Part shown: positions 7,087 through 13,158 of the stretch, one piece after another
Position numbering within the stretch: the first letter of the stretch is position 1
Layout: each line of letters starts with the position of its first letter
Source of the DNA: an uncultured Collinsella sp.
GTDB taxonomy: Bacteria; Actinomycetota; Coriobacteriia; Coriobacteriales; Coriobacteriaceae
Direction of reading: 5' to 3'
Length of the DNA stretch: 30,263 bases
Assembly: GCA_900541175.1 (NCBI GenBank)
Contig: UQIT01000024.1
Span: 1 to 30,263, forward strand
Notes under the pieces: model-generated
Seen by the model: only the letters and a program-made list of their open reading frames with translations
Database searches by the model: none
Told to the model about the DNA's origin: nothing
Position numbers and translations under genes: made by a program

Positions 7087-8911
7087 CGGAGTCCCCAAGC
7101 CGGGTTGGCTGATAGGCACTATTTGCTACATGGACCAAGAGAAGATAAGGCTCCGCGCGTCGCGTTCCGACTTTTCCGATCGTATGCTCAATGGCGAGCC
7201 CAGGCATTTGAACGGGCTCAACCAGTACCTCTTCGCCTACCTCTCCATATCTACCAAGGTTATCTTCCGCGTGGTTTCCGCAGAAGAGGCCGAGAGACCG
7301 TATTCCGACCAGCCGTCGTCGAGGTTTAGTACGAGCTACATCTTCACAGCCACCCCCATTGGGGAGATTGAGAAGTCTACCTACGTTCCCGGCGTAGTAG
7401 ACCTCCCTATGGTCGGTTCCAATGTCTACGCTTGCGATGAATCAATCCTCAAGAAGGTCTTTTGCGTACGGGAAGGAGTCGAGATTGGGTCTCTCGCTGG
7501 ATACGATTCGGTAAGACCCACTTTTGATATCGATTCTCTGTTCTCTGGTCATCTCGCTATTCTCGGTAATACCGGCTCGGGAAAGTCCTCAACCGCGCGG
7601 CTCCTGCTTGATAGAGTAGCGTCGCTCTTAGATGCCGAGAACGCGTTCGATGCAGAGCCCCGATTCATCGTCTTCGACCTGCACGGTGATTATGACTTTC
7701 TCACGCGCGGCGGTTACGGCTGCACGAGACGAATCGATGCCGATGAGTACCACCTCGCGCCTGGAGAGTTGTCGATGGATGACTGGTCAGCTATTCTCGA
7801 CCCCTCGCGACGCATCCAGAAACCTCTGCTTGAGAGGGCCGTGAGATACTCCCACCTCAACGAGGAGGGCAAGAAGAAGCTATTTGCAGCCTTCGCATAT
7901 ACCGCAATTCGGGACACGAGCATCGATAGCCACGCAGCGAGGAAGTTTCAGGTCTCAAAGTATTACCAGCCGATCGAGAAAGACCTTGACGCGATTCGCG
8001 GACAACGATCTGAGCCCCACTCTCGTGCTCGGATTGCTCACAATTTGCTAGCGTCCTTCAATTTGGATTACGGAAACATATCGAAAGATGTCGTCGAAGG
8101 GCTTGAGTCCCTTTTGAAGGAGTTCATCGAGGATGAATACATGTCCAACGGCCTTCCCAATGTCGAGCGCATCTTGTGCAGCTACGAGAAACCCGAAAGG
8201 GAGGTCTCAATCTCTGACGTCGTCGATGCGCTTGACTTCGTGTTCGATGAAGAAGAAGTGCGGGGCAACCGTCAGATAAGGTCGTATTCAGAGGGGCTGG
8301 TTACTCAGCTTAGAAACCTTAGGGAAAGGTATTCGCATGACCTCTTCTCACTTGAGCGGGGCGAGTCAATTGCAGCCCTCTTAAACAAGTGGCGTGGCAT
8401 TCTTGTGCTAGACGTCTCTCAGATAATCGACGAGTCGGGACTGAAGTTGTTCTCCCACTACGTTGCGCGTACACTCTTTCAGGCTAGTCTAGATGCGGGA
8501 AGAGGTTCCTCAACACCCGTCTATCTCATTTTTGACGAGGCGCATCGCTATATCAGGGATGCAGACCTGACAGACGACTCAGTGTTCAATCGAATTGCAC
8601 GGGAGGGCCGTAAGTTTGGCATTTACCTTACCGCCATCAGCCAAATCCCCAGTGAGCTTTCCCGCGTCGTGCTCTCTCAGACGGGAACCTTCATAATCCA
8701 CCGCATTCAGAACTCTTACGACCTCGATTACGTTCGCCGCAATATCCCTTCCATATCAAATGGCCAGGTCATGCGCCTTCCCGCATTCGCCCCGGGAACC
8801 GCGACCGCGCTGGGAAGCTCCATTACGGTGCCCCTTGAACTACAGATAGACGATGACTTTGCCGACGAGACGCCAACGATCCGGATGATGAAGAGCAATC
8901 GGATTCGATAA
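7079..8911 (+). CDS. HerA-like hexameric ATPase of a SIR2-HerA defence pair
   Basis: A 610-residue P-loop ATPase of the HerA/FtsK superfamily. It has an N-terminal beta-rich HAS-barrel-like region (about 1-140), Walker A GNTGSGKSS (163-171), FDLHGDYDF shortly after, and Walker B VYLIFDEAHRY with D486 and E487. The C-terminal part has the family's AREGRKFGIYL...SQ and ALGSS segments. ATG 7079 overlaps the SIR2 stop; GTG 7070 is an alternative start and the frame is also open further upstream. In known SIR2-HerA systems the HerA hexamer assembles with SIR2 subunits and controls NAD+ or nucleic-acid cleavage. The end is followed by a terminator, so the two genes form a complete unit. Confidence 0.9.
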   Translation: MNNGVPKPGWLIGTICYMDQEKIRLRASRSDFSDRMLNGEPRHLNGLNQYLFAYLSISTKVIFRVVSAEEAERPYSDQPSSRFSTSYIFTATPIGEIEKSTYVPGVVDLPMVGSNVYACDESILKKVFCVREGVEIGSLAGYDSVRPTFDIDSLFSGHLAILGNTGSGKSSTARLLLDRVASLLDAENAFDAEPRFIVFDLHGDYDFLTRGGYGCTRRIDADEYHLAPGELSMDDWSAILDPSRRIQKPLLERAVRYSHLNEEGKKKLFAAFAYTAIRDTSIDSHAARKFQVSKYYQPIEKDLDAIRGQRSEPHSRARIAHNLLASFNLDYGNISKDVVEGLESLLKEFIEDEYMSNGLPNVERILCSYEKPEREVSISDVVDALDFVFDEEEVRGNRQIRSYSEGLVTQLRNLRERYSHDLFSLERGESIAALLNKWRGILVLDVSQIIDESGLKLFSHYVARTLFQASLDAGRGSSTPVYLIFDEAHRYIRDADLTDDSVFNRIAREGRKFGIYLTAISQIPSELSRVVLSQTGTFIIHRIQNSYDLDYVRRNIPSISNGQVMRLPAFAPGTATALGSSITVPLELQIDDDFADETPTIRMMKSNRIR

Positions 8912-8934
8912 AGCTATTTGTGGCCGGCCCGGAG

Positions 8935-8970
8935 AATGCCCGCAACGGAGACGTTGTGGGCATTTCCTTT
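8935..8970 (+). terminator. Terminator after the SIR2-HerA unit
   Basis: AATGCCCGCAACG, loop GAGA and CGTTGTGGGCATT make a 13-bp stem with a single G-U pair, followed by TTCCTTTT. It lies 24 bases after the HerA stop and marks the end of the two-gene operon. Confidence 0.7.
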
Positions 8971-9017
8971 TGCCCGCTCGGGGCACGGGAGTCATACGTG
9001 GGTGAGTAGGATGGTAA

Positions 9018-9128
9018 GCCGCAGGGCAGCAAGGGCAGCCGGAGGAGCCGCAGGAGCAGGCGCCGCAGGTAGAGGCGGTGTCGAACTACTGCGAGCTTCT
9101 CAACCGGCGGGACGCGCGCTACGCCTAG
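9018..9128 (+). pseudogene. C-terminal scrap of an unknown gene
   Basis: After an in-frame TAA at 9015, 36 codons read as a Gln/Glu/Pro-rich linker (PEEPQEQAPQVEAV) followed by SNYCELLNRRDARYA and a stop. The composition looks like a real protein tail, but there is no start codon or upstream part. A mobilisation or phage gene origin is only a guess. Confidence 0.3.
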
Positions 9129-9164
9129 CAACAAGCCAGAACAAGCACAGTAATTTTCAGCGCA

Positions 9165-9628
9165 CCATACACGCACTCGCTGCTAAGGTTCGGCCCCAGC
9201 CACGGATCACCCGTCAAGAAGAACTCCAGCCAGTGCTGCATAAACAGTGCCTGCTCGCGCTTCCAACGGCGCAGCTTTTCCTCGCTGGCCTCTTCCCTGC
9301 TGCGCGAAGTGAACTCGTAGTGGTGCAGCTCAGCATAAGGTGTAAAGATGGTGCGGTAGCCCCCATACGCGCAGGCAAAAATCCGCATCGTTAAAACCGA
9401 CGGCAAACTTCTCGTCGCAGCCTTCAACCCGTTCATAAACGTCGCGACGGACCATCTGGCAGGCGCCCGTAACGGCGCTGAAGTTGCCCGGGTGCACGGC
9501 ACGGGCAAGATATCCCTCGCGCTTTGCCGAAAAGTCCCAGTTGGCATGGGCAAGGGCGCCGCGCACGCCGACCACAATGCCAGCTAGCTGAACCAGATGG
9601 CCAGCAAAGTAGAGCTTGGCACCCACCA
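9165..9628 (-). pseudogene. Truncated and frameshifted GT2 glycosyltransferase fragment
   Basis: This is a copy of the C-terminal part of the bifunctional GT encoded at 13159-15645. Segments such as GAKLYFA, GVRGALAHAN, DFSAKREGYLARAV, NFSAVTGACQMVRRDV and KLRRWKREQALFMQ match it closely. Similarity starts abruptly at 9628. Relative to the intact gene several bases are missing near 9362-9375 (intact CLRVREAGYRTIF, here broken), shifting the frame. It lies in the same orientation as the intact gene, 3.5 kb away. It is probably what is left of a neighbouring paralogous GT gene after accessory DNA entered the locus. Confidence 0.85.
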
Positions 9629-9635
9629 AAGCCCA

Positions 9636-9695
9636 TTACTTGCTCAGGATGACCAGGAAGGTCAAGAGAAGTAGGAGAAGGATAATCCTATCCAT
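9636..9695 (-). CDS. 19-residue hydrophobic peptide, type I toxin-like
   Basis: ATG 9695 to TAA 9636-9638 encodes MDRIILLLLLLTFLVILSK: a charged start, an unbroken apolar helix long enough to enter a membrane, and a Lys end. Length and make-up resemble the Ibs-like and other small membrane toxins of type I toxin-antitoxin systems (established class; no sequence homology claimed). A GGGGG ribosome site lies seven bases upstream. It is flanked by ACAAGGCAG, which pairs perfectly with CTGCCTTGT 35 bases further upstream (plus-strand 9707-9715 and 9751-9759), so the site could be hidden in a stem. The same frame is open upstream to 9995 but reads as nonsense there. Chance cannot be excluded without expression data. 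Confidence 0.45.
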   Translation of the reverse strand: MDRIILLLLLLTFLVILSK

Positions 9696-9702
9696 CTGAC
9701 TA

Positions 9703-9759
9703 CCCCCTGCCTTGTAGAACCGCGGCCCGGAATACAGCTGGCTTCGGAGAACAAGGCAG
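9703..9759 (-). promoter_or_regulatory. Hairpin that may hide the ribosome site of the 19-residue peptide
   Basis: A 9-bp perfect inverted repeat (arms 9707-9715 and 9751-9759) has its inner transcript end directly at the GGGGG ribosome site (9703-9707). An outer AGCTGG/CCAGCT pair (9736-9741 and 9780-9785) may fold in competition. Sequestered ribosome sites are a usual trait of type I toxin mRNAs; the role here is inferred. Confidence 0.4.
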
Positions 9760-9824
9760 AGGACGACACACCGCCGCGTCCAGCTAAAATTTAAACAGAA
9801 ATACGTACGCATGTTCGCGTTTCG

Positions 9825-9833
9825 TGGTACACT
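9825..9833 (+). promoter_or_regulatory. Possible extended -10 promoter of the structured leader
   Basis: TGGTACACT fits an extended -10 box (TGN plus TACACT). No good -35 is seen. Transcription from here would start about 9840 and read through three hairpins into the RhuM-Fic gene. Confidence 0.3.
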
Positions 9834-9863
9834 GTATCTACCAGAATAAGACAGAGTGAAAGT

Positions 9864-9984
9864 CGCTTCGGAGGCCCCCAATGGTACGAAGCGCCGGCGT
9901 CGCGTGCCCCGACCCTGGCTTAGCCGGCGCACGCGACGCCGACTGACCGGCGGGATGCCGGTTGAAGCTACGCAATACCGGCAT
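9864..9984 (+). ncRNA. Structured leader or small RNA with three perfect hairpins
   Basis: Three consecutive perfect stems lie between the peptide gene and the RhuM-Fic gene: CGCTTCG/CGAAGCG (9864-9870, 9887-9893), a 13-bp stem CGGCGTCGCGTGC with its complement (9895-9907, 9929-9941), and ATGCCGGT/ACCGGCAT (9955-9962, 9977-9984). ACCGGC at 9946-9951 can also pair with GCCGGT at 9957-9962, so the third hairpin has an exclusive alternative, as in switching leaders. The strand is assigned from the downstream gene; palindromes fold on both. It matches no RNA family I can name (not SRP, RNase P, tmRNA, 6S or T-box). Confidence 0.4.
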
Positions 9985-10050
9985 GTTGAAACCACTCGTC
10001 CTCCGGCGTGCGGATCATAGCATGTCGACTAAACCGAAGGGGCATACATC

Positions 10051-10995
10051 ATGGACAATTCCAACGCAAGCCAGCAGATCGCTTTGTACGAGGACCCCGA
10101 CCACGCAGTCCACCTTGACGTGCGCGTCGACGGCGATACGGTCTGGCTAACCCAGCAGCAGATGGCGACGTTGTTCGGGCGCGGAGTGCCGACTATCTCC
10201 AAGCACATTCATTCCGCAGCAAAGGAAGAGCTTGCCGGAATTCGAACTATTTCATTTTTTGAAATAGTTCGCTTAGAGGGAACAAGAACGGTCAAACGTC
10301 AGGTCGAGCACTACAACCTCGACATGATCATCTCGGTTGGCTACCGCGTGAAGTCTCAGCAGGGCGTGTACTTCCGCCGGTGGGCAAATGGCGTGCTCAA
10401 GCAGCATCTACTCCAGGGATACTCCATCAACCAAAAGAGACTCGAGGCGCTCGGAACGGTCTTCAAGGTCCTCGAGAGGTCGAGTACTCCGGAACTCTCC
10501 GGTGCGGCAGAAATTCTACAGAAGTACCTTCCGAGCCTGACTCTGCTCGATGAATACGACACGGGAAGGATGAAGGCGCCCCAGGGCAACGAGCCCAACT
10601 GGGAGCTCGGTTACACCGAAGCCCTCGAAGTCGTCCGCAGCCTACCGTTCTACTCGTCGTCCACCCTGTTCGGACGAGAGCGGGACAACCAGTTCGCCGG
10701 AATCATCAGCGCCCTCTATCAGGGCTTTGGCGACCAAGACCTATATCCCTCCGTTCAAGCAAAGGCCGCCAACCTTCTCTACCTCGTAGTGAAGGACCAT
10801 CCATTCTTGGATGGCAACAAGCGCTCTGCAGCGGCGCTCTTCATTCACTTCCTCGACAAGAACGGGATACTGCGCAACGGCGAAAGACTCCGCGTGGAGG
10901 GCAACGCGCTCGCGGCCATGACGCTCATGATTGCCCTCTCTGACCCAAGCGAGAAGGACTCCATGGTTACGCTGGTGGAGAATTTCATCGCGTAG
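10051..10995 (+). CDS. RhuM-Fic protein: RhuM-type N-terminus with C-terminal Fic/Doc domain
   Basis: A 314-residue protein. The N-terminal half is of the virulence-protein RhuM type: ALYEDPD, VWLTQQQMATLF (a winged-HTH-like start), HYNLDMIISVGYRVKS and GYSINQKRLE. The C-terminal half is a Fic domain with the core motif HPFLDGNKR at 250-258, which matches HPFx(D/E)GN(G/K)R, so AMP or other nucleotide transfer to a target protein is expected. No clear inhibitory (S/T)xxxE(G/N) helix was seen. AGGGG precedes the ATG. The fusion is a known family, often near defence and restriction genes; its target is unknown. The stop at 10995 lies 185 bases before AbiEi. Confidence 0.88.
   Translation: MDNSNASQQIALYEDPDHAVHLDVRVDGDTVWLTQQQMATLFGRGVPTISKHIHSAAKEELAGIRTISFFEIVRLEGTRTVKRQVEHYNLDMIISVGYRVKSQQGVYFRRWANGVLKQHLLQGYSINQKRLEALGTVFKVLERSSTPELSGAAEILQKYLPSLTLLDEYDTGRMKAPQGNEPNWELGYTEALEVVRSLPFYSSSTLFGRERDNQFAGIISALYQGFGDQDLYPSVQAKAANLLYLVVKDHPFLDGNKRSAAALFIHFLDKNGILRNGERLRVEGNALAAMTLMIALSDPSEKDSMVTLVENFIA
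10243..10271. repeat. 12-bp perfect palindrome inside the RhuM-Fic gene
   Basis: CGAACTATTTCA, five T and TGAAATAGTTCG form a perfect 12-bp stem within the coding region (residues about 65-74, RTISFFEIVR). It is AT-rich against a GC-rich gene. It could be a binding site, a hairpin in the mRNA or an insertion scar. Confidence 0.7.
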
Positions 10996-11114
10996 CGCCT
11001 TCGCCCGAGCACCAGAATCGACGTTCCTTCATATAGCAGATGCAAACGAGGAAAGAGCCATCAAAGTAAGGCACCGTCATGGCGAGGGAGGTGCCGCAAT
11101 GAGTCGTTCCATGA

Positions 11115-11164
11115 AAAGCCATATAAGCCTACAATTGTCATCAGATGTAGGCTTATATGGCTTT
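11115..11164 (+). promoter_or_regulatory. 19-bp inverted-repeat operator upstream of AbiEi
   Basis: AAAGCCATATAAGCCTACA (11115-11133) and its exact complement (11146-11164) are separated by 12 bases and end 15 bases before the AbiEi start. Characterised AbiEi proteins repress their own operon by binding inverted repeats in the promoter (established for AbiE). The TATAAG within the arms could be a -10 box, so binding would block transcription. Confidence 0.7.
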
Positions 11165-11179
11165 CGAGGGGAGGTCGGC

Positions 11180-11722
11180 ATGGTGATCACCTACCGGGAG
11201 GCGCTGGCTGAACTCGGGAGCAGGTACCGCGTTCGCAAGGCGGTGTCGGAAGGGACGCTCCACCCCGTCGGCCGAGGGATGTACTCGACCAACCGGGACG
11301 AGGACGCCCTCGCCGTGATCGCGAAGCGCTACCCCGGGGGCATCCTGACCGGGCAGACCGCGCTCTACGCCCACGGGCTCGTGACCGCGCCCCCCGACCG
11401 GATCGACCTGGCCACGAAGCGCGGTGGGACCAAGATACGCGACGCCGCCGTGCGCCAGCACTTCATCCCGGAGGGATGGCTGGGCGTCGGGAGGTCGACC
11501 GTCTCGGTGGACGGGACCGAGCTTGCCGTTTACGACCCCGAGCGCATGCTCCTCGAGCTCATGCGCTCGCGCAACAAGCTGCCCTACGACCTCTACCGGG
11601 AGGCCGTCGCCTCGTTCCGCAGGCGGTCGGAGCGGCTGGACATATACAGGCTGCAGGACTACGCGGAGGCAATCCCGCACGGCGAGGCACACCTCGAGCG
11701 CGCCATGGAGGAGGTATTCTGA
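11180..11722 (+). CDS. abiEi: AbiEi-type antitoxin / transcriptional repressor
   Basis: A 180-residue protein. The N-terminal winged helix (VITYREALAELGSRYRVRKAVSEGTLHPVGRGMYS) is typical of type IV antitoxins of the AbiEi family, followed by LTGQTALYAHGL and the DRIDLATKRGGTK segment. ATG 11180 has a GAGGGGAGG site. The frame is open further upstream, but that part would run through the 19-bp inverted repeat, so the shorter start is preferred. The stop overlaps the AbiEii start (TGATG), so the pair is translationally coupled. AbiEi neutralises the toxin without stable binding and represses the operon (family knowledge). Confidence 0.88.
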   Translation: MVITYREALAELGSRYRVRKAVSEGTLHPVGRGMYSTNRDEDALAVIAKRYPGGILTGQTALYAHGLVTAPPDRIDLATKRGGTKIRDAAVRQHFIPEGWLGVGRSTVSVDGTELAVYDPERMLLELMRSRNKLPYDLYREAVASFRRRSERLDIYRLQDYAEAIPHGEAHLERAMEEVF

Positions 11723-12498
11723 TGGACCTGAACGAGATGAGGGCGCGCTACGAGCGCGAGGAGGGCTACTCCTGCCTCAACGCGACCGCGCGCGTCTGCC
11801 AGGACGTGATCCTCTCAAAGCTGGCGGCATCCGGCATGCGCGACCGAGTGACGGTCAAGGGAGGGGTCCTGATGTGCGCGCTGTCGGGGAGCGGGCGCCG
11901 CGCAACCCAGGACATAGACCTCGACTTCGTGCGGTACCCGATGACCGACGCCTCCATTCGCTCCTTTGTGTCCGCCCTCTCGAACCTCGGCGACGGCGTA
12001 ACCGTCCGCATCGCCGGCGAGATAGAGGAGCTGTCGCAGCAGGACTACAAGGGCAGGCGCGTCAACCTCAAGGTCAGCGACGGGCGCAGCACGTTCGACA
12101 CGAAGTTCGACCTGGGGGTCCACGCGAGCGCTGCGATGGAGCAGGACGAGCTGTGGTTCGACGTGGCACACCGGCAGGAGGGCGTCTGCCTGCTTGCGAA
12201 CTCGAAAGAGCAGGTGTTCGCCGAGAAGCTCAAGTCCCTGCTGCGCCACGACATCCGAACGGCCCCGGAAACTCGTTTCATGGAGCGTTTCATGGAAAAT
12301 CCCCCCCCCAATCTAGCAACGGTTCAGAGTCTACTAGATTGGGGGGGGACGCGAGCCAAGTCGACAAGGGCAGTTAACCGGCGGCTATTCATGCCTCGAT
12401 TTAGAACCGCTCGAGAATCTCCGCGGCGTTCTCTCGCAGATAGATATCTAGGTCCGGCACGGCAAACTGCACGTAGCCCCTCTGCGGAGCTTGAATAA
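11722..12498 (+). CDS. abiEii: AbiEii-type nucleotidyltransferase toxin, C-terminus replaced
   Basis: The nucleotidyltransferase core is present: KGG at 46-48 and the metal-binding DIDLD at 64-68, followed by NSKEQVFAEKLKSLLRH, the usual place where the family continues with an STRYKD-type motif. At about residue 180 (base 12260) that continuation is missing. The frame instead runs through a poly-C/poly-G hairpin and then antisense to an ATPase remnant, ending at 12498 with a low-complexity Arg/Ser tail. The toxin is therefore probably truncated and perhaps inactive, while the antitoxin is intact. It would abort phage infection by modifying a tRNA or other target if active (family inference). 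Confidence 0.75.
   Translation: MDLNEMRARYEREEGYSCLNATARVCQDVILSKLAASGMRDRVTVKGGVLMCALSGSGRRATQDIDLDFVRYPMTDASIRSFVSALSNLGDGVTVRIAGEIEELSQQDYKGRRVNLKVSDGRSTFDTKFDLGVHASAAMEQDELWFDVAHRQEGVCLLANSKEQVFAEKLKSLLRHDIRTAPETRFMERFMENPPPNLATVQSLLDWGGTRAKSTRAVNRRLFMPRFRTARESPRRSLADRYLGPARQTARSPSAELE
12302..12348. repeat. 15-bp poly-C/poly-G inverted repeat at the AbiEii break
   Basis: CCCCCCCCAATCTAG (12302-12316) and CTAGATTGGGGGGGG (12334-12348) are perfect complements around a 17-base loop. No T-run follows, so it is not a standard terminator. The direct repeat CGTTTCATGGA occurs twice just before it (12274-12296). It sits where AbiEii similarity ends and may be the mark of a small inserted element or recombination. 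Confidence 0.7.
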
Positions 12499-13009
12499 CC
12501 TCTCTTTGAAGCAGCTTAGCCCTAATAGAGCTGACCTCATTGGTCTTTTTACCCATGCGTTTAGCAATCTCAGATGATTTGGACTGCTGCTTATCCTCGC
12601 ACATGGCCAAAAGGTATTTGATATCGTTGAGTCCAAGTCCAGAAATCGCGGGCTCGTGAACAACATCGTGAAAACGAGCCTCTGCCAGCGCAATGCCTTC
12701 GGTGACGTCGCCCTCGCTCACAATGGCACTTTTGGCACGATGCAAGTTGGCGCGTTGCCAAATGGAGTAACCGACCAGTTGCACCAGATAGGCATAGCCC
12801 TTAGTGGCCTTAGCGGCTCTCGACAGAAGATCGTCCTCTATGGTCAAACCAGTCGCGACAAAGCTATCGCCCATAGAGAGCGCTACCTCCACCTGGTTGA
12901 TAGGCGCCAGATCTTCGGAGAGGGCACGACGCAAGAACGTAAGCGCCTTGCCGTTAATAAGATCCATAACGCCGGCGGGTAAGCCGGCAAAGGCAAGTGC
13001 GATATCTAC
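12401..13009 (-). pseudogene. C-terminal fragment of an AAA ATPase (ATP-binding protein)
   Basis: The open frame starts after TAA at 13010-13012 and reads ALAFAGLPAGVMDLINGKALTFLRRA, KGYAYLVQLVGYSIWQRA and a winged-helix-like end (SSEIAKRMGKKTNEVSSIRAKL). This corresponds to the lid and winged-helix part of Orc1/Cdc6-like or STAND-like ATP-binding proteins of about 380 residues. Walker A and B are absent: the first half of the gene is gone. An ATG at 12967 could still start a 188-residue product, but without ATPase activity. The remnant converges with the altered 3' end of AbiEii. Confidence 0.7.
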
Positions 13010-13158
13010 TTATATCGAATAATATCGAGCTGTATAAGCTTGTATAAACTTATCGCGGAAGTATCGAGCTTTCGTAATATGACTTAGTTAGTAGTCCACC
13101 ATTGCTTTCTTCCAAGCTCATAGCGAAAGAAAGTTCAGGACTTCCTAAACCCATTGCC

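Noticed and set aside
8918..9394. 158-codon plus-strand frame after HerA
   Set aside because: It crosses the terminator and then runs antisense to the GT fragment; no motif.
9957..9993. CRISPR-repeat-like GTTGAAGC...GTTGAAAC sequence
   Set aside because: Only one copy, no spacers or cas genes; better explained as part of the third hairpin.
12656..13022. Plus-strand frames over the AAA ATPase remnant
   Set aside because: Antisense shadows of the recognisable winged-helix and lid part on the minus strand.
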